DNA from: Paludibacteraceae bacterium
GTDB lineage: Bacteria > Bacteroidota > Bacteroidia > Bacteroidales > Paludibacteraceae
DNA: 60,424 bases
Assembly (NCBI GenBank): GCA_017551675.1
Contig: JAFZLC010000004.1
Span: forward strand, 1 to 60,424
Direction of reading: 5' to 3'
The notes under the pieces were generated by a model that made no database searches, was not told the DNA's origin, and was given only the letters and a program-made list of their open reading frames with translations. A program made the translations under genes and the position numbers. Shown piece by piece: positions 7,982-17,042 of the stretch (position 1 is its first letter; every line of letters begins with the position of its first letter).

Positions 7982-9025
7982 GTGAGTAAAAACTTACTAA
8001 TAATGAGGCTTTCAGCCATGGGAGATGTAGCGATGACCGTTCCTGTCATCGCCTCTTTTTTGAACACATATCCTGATGTTCATCTCACCATGCTATCTCA
8101 TCCACGACTGAAACCCATTTTTCCCACAACCCCTAACTTCACGTTTATACCCGTCAACACCAAGAAGGAGTATGCCGGCACCCTCGGAATGTACAAGCTT
8201 TTCAAACAATTGAACAAAGAATACCATTTCGATGCCATGCTTGACCTTCATGATGTGCTAAGAAGCAAAATCCTGCGAACACTATACAAATCGAAGGGGA
8301 CACCCATCTATGTGATTGATAAAGGGAGGAAAGAGAAGAAACAACTGACGAAACAAAAAGGGAAACGAATGGTCCAGCTGAAAAGTTCCATTCAGAGATA
8401 CGCAGACGTCTTCGAAAAAGCAGGCTACCCCATCACAATCAACCCAACCGTTCCTTTCTATCCAACAGAAGGAATCAGTTGCTCGGAAGCACTCATTCAA
8501 CTGTTACCCCCATCCGCTAAGCATATCATTGGAATAGCACCTTTTGCACAACATCAGGGGAAGATTTACCCCCTTGAGAAAACAGAGAAAATCATCGCTC
8601 ATTTTTCTCAGCAAGAAGGAACTCAAATTCTACTATTTGGAGGAGGTGACAAAGAAAAGAAACAACTGGAACATTGGTCCAATAAATATCCAAACACACA
8701 CTCAACCGCAGGGAAGTTCTCGTTGGGCGAGGAACTCATACTACTACAGCATTGCCATGTTGTCTTGTCGATGGATTCCTCCAACATGCACCTTGCATCA
8801 CTTGTAGGCACGACAGTGGTCTCAATATGGGGAGCTACCCATCCATACGCAGGTTTTTATGGCTACGGACAGAAAGAGTTCAATGCTGTTCAGATAGAGC
8901 TACCTTGCCGTCCATGTTCCATCTACGGAAACAAACCCTGTCAGTTTGGCGACTATCCTTGTTTGAAGAATATTCCAGAAGAGAGCGTAATAGAAAAGAT
9001 AGAACGTGAGCTACAAAATAAATAG
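7982..9025 (+). CDS. GT9 (heptosyltransferase-type) glycosyltransferase
   Basis: A 347-residue GT-B enzyme of family GT9. The N-terminal half has RLSAMGDVAMTVPV; the C-terminal half has the donor-binding region IGIAPFAQHQGKIYP, LLFGGG and MDSSNMHLASLVGTTVVSIWG, the last being the GT9 hallmark. It should add heptose or another sugar to the LPS core in the cytoplasm. The start is GTG at 7982, 5 bp after the DUF4254 stop; the next ATG would lose the beginning of the nucleotide-fold strand. It forms an operon with DUF4254 and ends before the terminator at 9036. Confidence 0.9.
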   Translation: MSKNLLIMRLSAMGDVAMTVPVIASFLNTYPDVHLTMLSHPRLKPIFPTTPNFTFIPVNTKKEYAGTLGMYKLFKQLNKEYHFDAMLDLHDVLRSKILRTLYKSKGTPIYVIDKGRKEKKQLTKQKGKRMVQLKSSIQRYADVFEKAGYPITINPTVPFYPTEGISCSEALIQLLPPSAKHIIGIAPFAQHQGKIYPLEKTEKIIAHFSQQEGTQILLFGGGDKEKKQLEHWSNKYPNTHSTAGKFSLGEELILLQHCHVVLSMDSSNMHLASLVGTTVVSIWGATHPYAGFYGYGQKEFNAVQIELPCRPCSIYGNKPCQFGDYPCLKNIPEESVIEKIERELQNK

Positions 9026-9035
9026 CAATACACTA

Positions 9036-9076
9036 AAAAAATGAGACTCAAGAAATTTTGCAATCTCATGTTTTTT
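9036..9076 (+). terminator. Rho-independent terminator
   Basis: An A-run, then ATGAGA (9041-9046) pairing with TCTCAT (9064-9069), then TTTTTT. The stem is short but the flanks are symmetric. Confidence 0.7.
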
Positions 9077-9117
9077 CCCTTTCTTTGTCACTGTTTATAT
9101 TTTAAAAATTCATCGCA

Positions 9118-10149
9118 ATGAGACATTTATTGACATATCTTATTTTTTGGGGAGGGGGATTTTTGACCTCAGTGGCACAAGATATGATTGTCATGAATCG
9201 TTATGAGCAAGCATATCAAGAAATGTCTGAAATGCTAGACGGGAAACGAGAAATGTCACTAAAAAGGGCTGTTTTCGTAGCAGAGAATGCCTATCTTGAT
9301 GGCGAGCTTGATTTTGAAAAAGATTTTTGTAAACCTATACGTACGGTGTCTGAATATCTGTATCGTTTAATAGATGTCAATCATTGGAATAAGTACAAAA
9401 CCGCTAAACAAATAGCCCTATGCAACTTCTTTTTCTATCCCTGCAGTGGCAACGAACAAAAAAAATTTGTTTACGATTTCGACAATGAGTATTCCAATGA
9501 AGACTGGCGCTATCAACTCGTATCTCAAACGATAAAAACACATAAAGGTCAATGCAGAACCCTTCCATGGTTGTTTAAATTATACGCAGAGGAAATAGAT
9601 GCGAAAGTTTACATTGCTCATGCACCAAGACATTGTTTCATTATGTATAAAGATGAAGACGACCTTTTCCCAGAGGACTGGGTGAACGTTTCTCTTTCAT
9701 CACAACAATACCAACCCACAATATGGATAAAGGATTTCTTTGAGATAAAAGACTCTGCCATTGTTGTTGGCACTTATCTTACCCCACTCACCGATGTGCA
9801 GGCAGTGGCGACACAGTTGGGTGATTTGGCAATGGTTTACGCAGAAAAGTTTAAGAAATACGATGAATTCACACTGAAATGTGCAGAGAAGTCACTGGAG
9901 TACTTCCTTATGAACCCCAATGCGATTATTATAAAAGGGAAATCCGTTGTAGAACTTTTGAAACAGCATCTCAAGGCGAATGGGTTCAGGAAGGATGCAT
10001 ATACAAATATGATGGATGTACAAAACGACCAATGCTGGGCAATGCTACAAGCAACCCATTGGACGCAAGAGACCCCAGAATTACGAAAGAGATGGACTCA
10101 AAATGCTAACGACATGAATCAATTGAAAAACAGTAATACAATACGATGA
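9118..10149 (+). CDS. Secreted transglutaminase-like cysteine-fold protein
   Basis: A 343-residue protein with a signal peptide (about 1-20, SVA-Q). The core has KGQCRTLPWLFKLYAEE (Cys146), then APRHCFIMY (His172) and DWVNV, the Cys-His-(Asp/Asn) order of transglutaminase-like proteases. The rest is helical. Its stop overlaps the next gene (ATGATG at 10146-10151), so it is translationally coupled to the metzincin gene. It could process, activate or accompany that protein; this is inferred from context only. Confidence 0.7.
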   Translation: MRHLLTYLIFWGGGFLTSVAQDMIVMNRYEQAYQEMSEMLDGKREMSLKRAVFVAENAYLDGELDFEKDFCKPIRTVSEYLYRLIDVNHWNKYKTAKQIALCNFFFYPCSGNEQKKFVYDFDNEYSNEDWRYQLVSQTIKTHKGQCRTLPWLFKLYAEEIDAKVYIAHAPRHCFIMYKDEDDLFPEDWVNVSLSSQQYQPTIWIKDFFEIKDSAIVVGTYLTPLTDVQAVATQLGDLAMVYAEKFKKYDEFTLKCAEKSLEYFLMNPNAIIIKGKSVVELLKQHLKANGFRKDAYTNMMDVQNDQCWAMLQATHWTQETPELRKRWTQNANDMNQLKNSNTIR

Positions 10150-10922
10150 TGAAAAAACAAATTCTATTAGCAATGTTATCCACTATCCTCATCCTAAGGT
10201 TAAATGCCCATCCAGGCATGTCTCCTTATGCTTATTGCGGAGGGAATCCAGTGATAATGGTAGATCCTGATGGAAGGGACTATACTATACATATTGACGA
10301 CAAAACTCAAACTATCACTATTTCGGCTACATACTACACAACCGATCAAGATGCGGCATCCGCACAAAAAGCGGCTGACTTCTGGAACAACCAGAGTGAA
10401 GAATTCATCTATCAGGTAACAAACAAAAAAGATGCGACGGATGTAAAAAACTACACCATCAGATTTAATATGAAGGTGGTAAAAGTAGGAGAACTCGATA
10501 AGAACGACGAAAGGAGTAAATTAAATATAATTAGACCTTTTACATCTTTTGATAAATCAGCTAATGCATATATGGTGCTTCCTGACGAGGAATTTAAAGA
10601 TAAAAACGTAAATGGTCGAACAAGAGCAGGGAATGTAATCACTGTGAGAAATTCCAAAAAAGAGTCTCTAACATCCCCACATGAAATGGGACATACTTTG
10701 GGACTGGACCACAACGAGACAGGACTGATGACCCCGAGTGAAACCGACCCTTACAGATCGCAGGAAGTGAGAACAGATGACATAAATAAGATAATTTATT
10801 ATCCTTTGAAAGGAGACGTAAATTCGGAAAACAATAATCATGCAGGAAAAGGAACACTCACTCCCAACTCCTCTAAAATCGATTTAAATAATTATGAAGG
10901 AACAGTTATTCGAAAGAAATAA
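10146..10922 (+). CDS. Orphan Rhs-tip metzincin: signal peptide, Rhs C-terminal remnant, zinc peptidase domain
   Basis: A 258-residue protein. A signal peptide (about 1-21) runs straight into SPYAYCGGNPVIMVDPDGR (26-44), the motif that ends the Rhs core just before the variable toxin tip. A metzincin domain follows, with HEMGHTLGLDH (179-189, three zinc His and catalytic Glu180) and a Met-turn candidate GLM (Met195). Rhs proteins normally have over 1,000 residues before this motif; here they are absent and a Sec signal takes their place. The start could be 10146 or the ATG at 10149. It overlaps the lipoprotein gene downstream by 29 bp, like a toxin-immunity pair. Confidence 0.8.
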   Translation: MMKKQILLAMLSTILILRLNAHPGMSPYAYCGGNPVIMVDPDGRDYTIHIDDKTQTITISATYYTTDQDAASAQKAADFWNNQSEEFIYQVTNKKDATDVKNYTIRFNMKVVKVGELDKNDERSKLNIIRPFTSFDKSANAYMVLPDEEFKDKNVNGRTRAGNVITVRNSKKESLTSPHEMGHTLGLDHNETGLMTPSETDPYRSQEVRTDDINKIIYYPLKGDVNSENNNHAGKGTLTPNSSKIDLNNYEGTVIRKK

Positions 10923-11463
10923 AATTATAGAGATAATTCTTATTAGTATTTTATGTTGTGGAATCATATTTTCTTGCAAAACACAACATGATAATATATC
11001 TCAGAAAGAAGAATTTAATATTCCAAGAAACACACCATACATCACCTCGGGAGGTTATAAAAACATCTATTTGGTAGACACGATCCGAATTGAAAATGCT
11101 GTCAGTTTCACTACCACGGGAGGGCATCGAGTAATAACAAGTGACAGTGTTTTCCATCAACTCAAATCATACAATGATGACATATTAAAAAGAGACAACG
11201 TGTTTCTTCTGAGTTGCTTCGGCATACGCCCAATAGAAATATGGAAATTTAGCACCTCATGGTTTGACAACTCTCATTTAAAATACGAACATATAGAAAA
11301 CACACCAGAAAACATTTCTGCCATACGATTCCACGGGACCTACATTTCCAGATTGTTTTTAATGACACGCAAATTTTACAATGATTGGTTCTCTGGTATG
11401 GATTGTTGTCCTATGATCAGAGATGGTGACGATCATTTGTTCATTAAAGTACTAATAGATTAA
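10894..11463 (+). CDS. Lipoprotein, candidate immunity protein
   Basis: A 189-residue protein with a signal peptide and lipobox-like IIFSC (Cys28), so probably lipid-anchored in the periplasm or outer membrane. I recognise no family. It begins inside the metzincin gene and overlaps it by 29 bp. Its stop is directly followed by a degraded second copy of the toxin tip, the layout of polymorphic toxin loci (tip, immunity, orphan tip). A lipoprotein would be in the right compartment to block a periplasmic peptidase. The immunity role is an inference. Confidence 0.6.
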   Translation: MKEQLFERNKIIEIILISILCCGIIFSCKTQHDNISQKEEFNIPRNTPYITSGGYKNIYLVDTIRIENAVSFTTTGGHRVITSDSVFHQLKSYNDDILKRDNVFLLSCFGIRPIEIWKFSTSWFDNSHLKYEHIENTPENISAIRFHGTYISRLFLMTRKFYNDWFSGMDCCPMIRDGDDHLFIKVLID

Positions 11464-11464
11464 A

Positions 11465-11730
11465 GTGAGGGACTCCAAACGAATGCTCCATCATCCCCAC
11501 ATGAAATGGGACATACTTTAGGACTGGACCACAACGAGACAGGACTGATGACCCCAAGTGAAACTGATCCTTACAGAACCCTAGAAATAAAAACAGATGA
11601 CATAAATAAGAAATATGTTATCCTTTGAAAGGAGAAATAAATTCGAAAAACAATAATCATGCAGGGACAGGAACACTCACAAAAGAAATCATCTAAAACA
11701 GATTTAACCATTTATGAAATGGGAAAATAA
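11465..11730 (+). pseudogene. Degraded second copy of the metzincin toxin tip
   Basis: From GTGAGGGACTCC (11465) onward the DNA matches the metzincin gene from about 10643 to its end, including HEMGHTLGLDHNETGLMTPS. It has a one-base loss before the zinc motif and another near 11610 that creates an early stop. There is no start codon or upstream part. The match begins 2 bp after the immunity stop, so this is a displaced tip left by cassette exchange or duplication. Confidence 0.85.
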
Positions 11731-11766
11731 TGTCAAAACACATAAGAATTATTTTTCCAAAAAGCT

Positions 11767-11796
11767 TTGAACTTTCAGATAAAATTCATAATTTTG
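11767..11796 (+). promoter_or_regulatory. Promoter of rpmH
   Basis: TTG (11767-11769), 19 bp, TAATTTTG (11789-11796): a full Bacteroidetes promoter, 71 bp before the start codon. Confidence 0.75.
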
Positions 11797-11867
11797 CAAA
11801 CCGAATTTTAAGTATAAGATTCATAACTAATTAAAAACGAAATAAATAATAATAAAAATACACGGCA

Positions 11868-12032
11868 ATGAAAAGAACATTTCAACCTTCGATTAGAAAG
11901 AGAAAGAACAAGCATGGCTTCCGTTCTAGAATGGAGACAGCCAATGGACGCAGAGTATTAGCATCTCGTAGAGCACATGGAAGAAAAAAACTTACAGTTT
12001 CTGACGAATATACAGTTAGAACATTGAAGTAA
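11868..12032 (+). CDS. rpmH: Ribosomal protein L34
   Basis: A 54-residue, highly basic protein beginning [18 protein letters not shown] and continuing with [20 protein letters not shown], the unmistakable L34 pattern. It binds 23S rRNA in the large subunit. It has its own promoter and terminator. The C-terminal extension after GRKKLTVS is slightly longer than in E. coli L34, as in other Bacteroidetes. Confidence 0.97.
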   Translation: MKRTFQPSIRKRKNKHGFRSRMETANGRRVLASRRAHGRKKLTVSDEYTVRTLK

Positions 12033-12054
12033 TATTTTCTTTTTCACAGAATAT

Positions 12055-12081
12055 GGCGTACTTTTCAGTACGCCTTTTTTT
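12055..12081 (+). terminator. Terminator of rpmH
   Basis: GGCGTAC (12055-12061) pairs with GTACGCC (12068-12074), followed by T7. Confidence 0.92.
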
Positions 12082-12101
12082 GTTGCTATAAAAAATGTTT
12101 T

Positions 12102-12109
12102 TACCTTTG
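12102..12109 (+). promoter_or_regulatory. -7 element for the PASTA-rluD operon
   Basis: TACCTTTG, 31 bp before the start at 12140. A TTG lies 16 bp upstream, shorter than the usual spacing. Confidence 0.5.
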
Positions 12110-12139
12110 TAGAGATAGAAATTAAATATCGGTATAAAG

Positions 12140-13000
12140 ATGAAAATAGATATAAAGAAACTCCTTGTCAATCCGTATGTCATTAGCTTGGTAGCTATGA
12201 TTGTAATCATTATCATCCTCTACGTAGGTACACTATCATGGATTGACTCTTACACAAACCACGGAGAAAAAGTAATCGTTCCTGATTTATCCGAATTAAC
12301 ACTAGATGAGGCTGAAACCGTACTTCGAGAGAAGAATCTGAAGTACTCTGTAATTGACTCCATCTATATGAAAGGAAAAAAACTGGGCGTTATCGTAGAG
12401 CAAATCCCCGCTGCAGGTTCAAATGTAAAAGAGAATCGTACTATCTATTTAACCACCAATTCCAACTCTATCCGTAAGGTGATCTTGCCTGATGTAAAGG
12501 ATGTTTCTTTACGTCAAGCTGAAGCTATGATTAATTCAGTAGGTTTAAAGGTGGATAGTATCGCCTATGTTCCATCTCAATACAAAGACCTTGTAAAAGA
12601 CGTGAAACTGAATGGCAAGTCCATACTCGCAGGTGCTCGTATTCCCGAAGGTTCTGCCGTAGTTCTCATGGTGGGTCGTGGCGAAAGCAACGAGGAGGTG
12701 GACGTTCCAAGTTTCCGTTCACTCAACCTGGATCAATCCATCAGCAAGGCACATGCTGCCTATCTAAACATTGGCGACGTCTATTATGACGTACCTCCTA
12801 CTGATGAGAAAGACAGAGCGTCTTATTTCGTATACAAGCAAAAACCTATCACAGGAACATCCGTTAAATTAGGAGAGACTGTCGACCTATATTTAAGCAA
12901 GGATCCTACTATTCTTGAGACTCCTGAGGAAAAATTCACCGTAGAGCAACCAGCCAGTGAAGGCGATGAGTTAGAACAGAAAGACGAATTTCTCCAATAA
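12140..13000 (+). CDS. PASTA-domain membrane protein
   Basis: A 286-residue protein with one N-terminal membrane helix (about 13-33) and then three PASTA repeats, starting at VIVPDLSELTLDEAE, VILPDVKDVSLRQAE and VDVPSFRSLNLDQS. An acidic tail follows. PASTA domains bind peptidoglycan fragments outside the inner membrane; there is no kinase domain here. The stop overlaps the rluD start by one base (TAATG), so the two genes are coupled, a common order in Bacteroidetes. Confidence 0.9.
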   Translation: MKIDIKKLLVNPYVISLVAMIVIIIILYVGTLSWIDSYTNHGEKVIVPDLSELTLDEAETVLREKNLKYSVIDSIYMKGKKLGVIVEQIPAAGSNVKENRTIYLTTNSNSIRKVILPDVKDVSLRQAEAMINSVGLKVDSIAYVPSQYKDLVKDVKLNGKSILAGARIPEGSAVVLMVGRGESNEEVDVPSFRSLNLDQSISKAHAAYLNIGDVYYDVPPTDEKDRASYFVYKQKPITGTSVKLGETVDLYLSKDPTILETPEEKFTVEQPASEGDELEQKDEFLQ

Positions 13001-14094
13001 TGACAGAAGATTCACTTGATTATTTAGACGAAGTGGAGGATGGAGAACCGTCCGAAGCTCCTGCTTTAGGCAGTGACGGACAATTTCATGAGCATTTCCG
13101 CTTTACCGTTGAAAAGGGACATTCGTTGCTACGCATCGACAAATACCTAGTCAACTGCATGTCCAACATTTCACGCAACCGCATCCAAGATGCGGCTGAT
13201 GCTCATTGCATCCTCGTGAATGGCAACCCGGTAAAATCCAACTACCGCGTAAAGCCTTTGGATGTCATCCAAATCATGCTCTCCTACCCTCCTTCTGAAT
13301 TTGAAATCATTCCACAGGAGATTCCTCTCAACATTGTATACGAAGACAAAGATGTCATTCTAATCAACAAGCAACCAGGCATGGTCGTACACCCTGGCTT
13401 TGGCAATTTTCAAGGCACCCTACTCAATGCTCTCGCATGGCATCTAAAGGATGACCCTGATTTCGACACCAACGACCCTCGCTTAGGATTGGTTCACCGC
13501 ATAGACAAAGACACCTCCGGACTTCTCATTATCGCCAAAAATGAAGATGCAAAGACGCATCTTGGCAAACAATTCTTCAATAAGACAACAAAGCGTCTAT
13601 ACAACGCATTGGTCTGGGGTAATATTCCAGAAGATGAGGGAACAATTCGCGGAGATTTAGGTCGTGATCCAAAGGACAGAATGCTTTTTACCGTCTTCCC
13701 CGAAGGAGAAAACCCCAATGCCAAACATGCCGTCACCCATTACAAGGTGTTAGAACGTTTTGGTTACACTACCCTTGTGCAATGTAAATTGGAGACAGGT
13801 AGAACACATCAGATTCGTGTTCACATGAAACATATTGGTCACACACTATTTGCCGACGAGCGATACGGCGGCTGTGAGATACTACGTGGTAACACTACCT
13901 CAAAATACAAACAATTTGTGAAAAACTGCCTTGAGATATGTCCTCGACAAGCCCTTCATGCCAAAACATTAGGCTTCGTGCATCCACGCACGGGAGAGGA
14001 GATGTATTTCGACTCCGAATGGCCAGACGATTTCCGCCAACTCATTGAAAAATGGAGACGATTTGCACAAGGAATCGATCCTGACACAATTTAA
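13000..14094 (+). CDS. rluD: RluD-type 23S rRNA pseudouridine synthase
   Basis: A 364-residue protein with an acidic N-terminal extension, an S4 RNA-binding domain (about 40-95) and a RluA/RluD catalytic domain with GLVHRIDKDTSGLLIIAKN, where the Asp after HRI is catalytic. RGDLGRDPKDR and RTHQIRVHMKHIGH are further family motifs. It should isomerise uridines in helix 69 of 23S rRNA (RluD) or a related site; the exact target cannot be told from the sequence. Start codon overlaps the PASTA gene stop. Confidence 0.9.
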   Translation: MTEDSLDYLDEVEDGEPSEAPALGSDGQFHEHFRFTVEKGHSLLRIDKYLVNCMSNISRNRIQDAADAHCILVNGNPVKSNYRVKPLDVIQIMLSYPPSEFEIIPQEIPLNIVYEDKDVILINKQPGMVVHPGFGNFQGTLLNALAWHLKDDPDFDTNDPRLGLVHRIDKDTSGLLIIAKNEDAKTHLGKQFFNKTTKRLYNALVWGNIPEDEGTIRGDLGRDPKDRMLFTVFPEGENPNAKHAVTHYKVLERFGYTTLVQCKLETGRTHQIRVHMKHIGHTLFADERYGGCEILRGNTTSKYKQFVKNCLEICPRQALHAKTLGFVHPRTGEEMYFDSEWPDDFRQLIEKWRRFAQGIDPDTI

Positions 14095-14234
14095 CATGCC
14101 ACCCGGACACCCTGCCGCCTAATGCCACGGATAAAGAAATAGAAGAAGCCACGATACGTTTCCGTGCGATTACGGAGGCGTACAATTTTTTGTGCGCAGA
14201 GTTAAGTGCCGAACCGGTTAATGTAGCGAGGTGA
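14095..14234 (+). pseudogene. Remnant of a DnaJ-domain protein
   Basis: Directly after the rluD stop one open frame (no start codon) reads CHPDTLPPNATDKEIEEATI then RFRAITEAYNFL. This is the HPD motif and helix III of a J domain, with the expected FRAITEAYNFL segment, ending at TGA 14232-14234. Helices I-II and any C-terminal domain are missing. It is probably the tail of a J-domain gene lost by deletion against rluD. Confidence 0.75.
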
Positions 14235-14251
14235 TGCTCCAAGGTGGGGAC

Positions 14252-14291
14252 AAAAATAAGGGTGTATCAAAATTCAATTTATGATACACCC
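14252..14291 (-). terminator. Terminator downstream of nadB
   Basis: GGGTGTATCA (14260-14269) pairs with TGATACACCC (14282-14291). On the minus strand it is followed by TTATTTTT, so it fits the end of nadB best. Confidence 0.75.
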
Positions 14292-14333
14292 TCATGATAA
14301 CCCATGGTAGGTTCTCTATTTACAGAGCCCTCC

Positions 14334-15962
14334 TTATGCCTTTACCTTTCCTTCCTGACGTTTCTTCAGCACCTCTGTATCATACAGACTCATGTGCTCA
14401 TTCTTTTCAGGATAATCAATGGTATAATGCAAACCTCTACTTTCCTTACGAGCCTGTGCATATTTGATGACCAAATAGGCAGTATTGATGATGTTTCGAA
14501 GTTCACAAATCTCTTTCGACACGATTGAACGTTGGAAAAGGCTTTCCGTCTCTTTATAAAGCAACTCAAGTCGGTCGAACGCTCTCTTCAAACGAAGATT
14601 AGAACGAACGATACCCACATAGTTTTGCATAATCTGGTTCACCTCTTTCTCACTTTGGGTAATCAACACCATCTCCTCATTCAAAGAAGTTCCCTCATCG
14701 TTCCATTCAGGAACTTCCTCATTCCACGTCAAGGAATTAATCTGTTTCAACGCATCCTTAGCCGCAGCATCCGCATATACGATTGCCTCAATCAATGAGT
14801 TAGATGCCAAACGATTGGCCCCATGCAATCCTGTGCATGAGCATTCGCCAGCAGCATATAGGCGATTGATGGAAGTGCGTGCATTCATATCCACTTTGAT
14901 ACCACCGCAAAAATAGTGAGCTGCAGGAGCAACAGGAATATAATCCTTCGTGATATCAATACCGTAAGATAAACATTTCTGATAAATGGTAGGATATTCA
15001 CGTTTTGTCACTTCAGGATCCTTGTGAGTCACATCCAAGAAGACACACTCATCACCCGTCTTTTTCATCTCCTTATCGATAGAGCGAGCCACCACATCTC
15101 TTGGAGCCAATGAGCCACGTGGGTCATACTTATCCATGAAAGCCTCACCCTTCTTGTTACGAAGGATTCCTCCATATCCACGCATAGCCTCTGTGATAAG
15201 GAAAGAAGGACGGTCGCCCGGATGATACAAAGCCGTAGGGTGGAACTGAACAAATTCCATATCCTGCACCAATCCCTTAGCACGATAGACCATAGATATA
15301 CCATCACCCGTCGCAACAGGAGGGTTGGTGGTCGTTTGGTAAATGTTACCGATACCACCCGTCGCAATCATTGTCATCTTAGCAAGGAAGGTATGTACAT
15401 GGTTTGTACGAATATCCAATACATAAGCGCCATAACACTCAATGTTAGGTGTAGTATGTTTCACCAACTGTCCGAGATGATGTTGGGTAATGATTTCAAT
15501 GGCAAAATGTTGGTCGAATACATCAATGTTAGGATGTTTCTTTACTGTTTCAATCAGGCTGTCTTGAATCTCTTCACCTGTATTATCCTTATGATGAAGG
15601 ATACGGAAATCAGAGTGGCCACCCTCCTTGTGAAGGTCAAAATCACCCTTCTCATTCTTATCGAAATCGACGCCCCACTCCAATAGTTGTTTTATTTGTC
15701 CAGGAGCCTCTTCAACCACTTTTCGAACCACCTTTTCATCGCAGATTCCATCACCTGCAATCAATGTATCCACCACATGATCTTCGAAGTTATCCGTAGG
15801 TTTTGTCACTGCAGCAACACCACCTTGTGCATAGTGGGTATTTGCCTCTTCCATATTGGTTTTGCATAGTATAGCCACCTTCCCTTTGTGTGCCACTTTT
15901 AAAGCAAAACTCATTCCAGCTATACCGGAACCAATCACTAAGAAATCATATTTCTTTACCAT
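14334..15962 (-). CDS. nadB: L-aspartate oxidase
   Basis: A 542-residue flavoprotein of the succinate dehydrogenase/fumarate reductase family. It has an N-terminal FAD-binding VIGSGIAGMSFAL, THYAQGGVAAV, the catalytic region FVQFHPTAL, and YFCGGIKVDMNARTSINRLY with GANRLASNSL. It converts L-aspartate to iminoaspartate, the first step of NAD synthesis, in the cytoplasm. Length matches NadB, and HYFCGG distinguishes it from fumarate reductase. nadA and nadC are not nearby. Confidence 0.95.
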   Translation of the reverse strand: MVKKYDFLVIGSGIAGMSFALKVAHKGKVAILCKTNMEEANTHYAQGGVAAVTKPTDNFEDHVVDTLIAGDGICDEKVVRKVVEEAPGQIKQLLEWGVDFDKNEKGDFDLHKEGGHSDFRILHHKDNTGEEIQDSLIETVKKHPNIDVFDQHFAIEIITQHHLGQLVKHTTPNIECYGAYVLDIRTNHVHTFLAKMTMIATGGIGNIYQTTTNPPVATGDGISMVYRAKGLVQDMEFVQFHPTALYHPGDRPSFLITEAMRGYGGILRNKKGEAFMDKYDPRGSLAPRDVVARSIDKEMKKTGDECVFLDVTHKDPEVTKREYPTIYQKCLSYGIDITKDYIPVAPAAHYFCGGIKVDMNARTSINRLYAAGECSCTGLHGANRLASNSLIEAIVYADAAAKDALKQINSLTWNEEVPEWNDEGTSLNEEMVLITQSEKEVNQIMQNYVGIVRSNLRLKRAFDRLELLYKETESLFQRSIVSKEICELRNIINTAYLVIKYAQARKESRGLHYTIDYPEKNEHMSLYDTEVLKKRQEGKVKA

Positions 15963-16342
15963 GTTTTTGCTACTTCTCTCTATTTTTTTATTAATAACTA
16001 ACCTCGTATATCGGTCATACTAGTACAAACCGACTCACTATATCACAAAGTTAAATCACTTTACAATTAGTTGGTAATTAAATGTTGTTTTTTTCTACAA
16101 TAATTTGAGGTAGGTTCTGTCGTTCCATTCACTATACCTTCCATAAAACATACAAATAGACGTTCTCTTCGAAAACAAATCTATTCAAACGAGTATGTAA
16201 TTTTATAAATTATATTTAAATTTGCATTATTATCACATGGATGTGAAGGGTATTTCATAGTCAATGGGTTCAACTATTGAAGTACGACAAAAAGAGAATA
16301 ATAGAACTCTTATACATATAGATTAAGAGCATAAAAGGGCTT
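15963..16342 (+). promoter_or_regulatory. Divergent promoter region, nadB / coiled-coil operon
   Basis: 380 bp with no gene. Minus-strand TAACTTTG (16046-16053) serves nadB. Plus-strand TAAATTTG (16217-16224) serves the operon at 16343 and leaves a leader of about 110 nt, with an imperfect stem CTCTTA/TAAGAG at 16309-16330. I see no repeat or conserved RNA. Confidence 0.55.
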
Positions 16343-17035
16343 ATGAGTTTTCGAGATTTATTCATTAAACCTGAAGCAAATGATCAACCATCGAATCGTT
16401 CTTCCAAGCAAAATGAGAAGGATGAGAAGAAGGTAAGAAAAGAGGAAAAGAAGGAAGAGAAGCAAAAGGACCTTCCCAAAGATACTGTTTCATATTCATC
16501 TGAAGTAGGAACAGAGGTAAGTCTGGACATACAAAAGAAGATATGGAAAACGTTGGAGGATCGCAACATTCCTGGGCCAGACATGATGGAGCTGATTACC
16601 TATTCAGCCTCTTTGGAAACGATGGGTCTTCAGAAGGATCAGCGATACATTGCCGCTTTTAATATGTTGAAAGCTCAATATCCCAATTTTGACAAAGCAA
16701 CATTGGTCAACTCTGTGGATACCTACATTGGTTTCGTGAATGAGGAGTTGGCAAGTGGAAGAAGACAATTCAAAGAGAAGTACAAAAGAGACGTGGAGGA
16801 TAAGAAGACAGAGATACAATCTTTGGAAGGTAACAACAAGTCTATTTTGGAACAGATTGAAGAGTTGAAGAAGAAGAGTGAGGCAATCACCGAAAAGATC
16901 AAACAGATTACAGCTGATGTTGAAGTGTCAGAAAAGGAGATTGCGCACAACGAGCAAGTGTTCATCAACACGGTGAATGCGGTTATCGAGAAGTTAGAAA
17001 CTGATAAAAATGTAATGTCAAATCTAAACATATAA
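16343..17035 (+). CDS. Coiled-coil protein, first gene of a three-gene envelope operon
   Basis: A 230-residue soluble protein. A charged Lys/Glu-rich stretch (about 20-50) is followed by a helical domain and a long coiled coil (about 140-230). No signal peptide or membrane helix. I do not recognise a family. The next gene starts 7 bp downstream and also encodes long coiled coils, so the two products may bind each other. Confidence 0.7.
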   Translation: MSFRDLFIKPEANDQPSNRSSKQNEKDEKKVRKEEKKEEKQKDLPKDTVSYSSEVGTEVSLDIQKKIWKTLEDRNIPGPDMMELITYSASLETMGLQKDQRYIAAFNMLKAQYPNFDKATLVNSVDTYIGFVNEELASGRRQFKEKYKRDVEDKKTEIQSLEGNNKSILEQIEELKKKSEAITEKIKQITADVEVSEKEIAHNEQVFINTVNAVIEKLETDKNVMSNLNI

Positions 17036-17042
17036 TAGAGAT

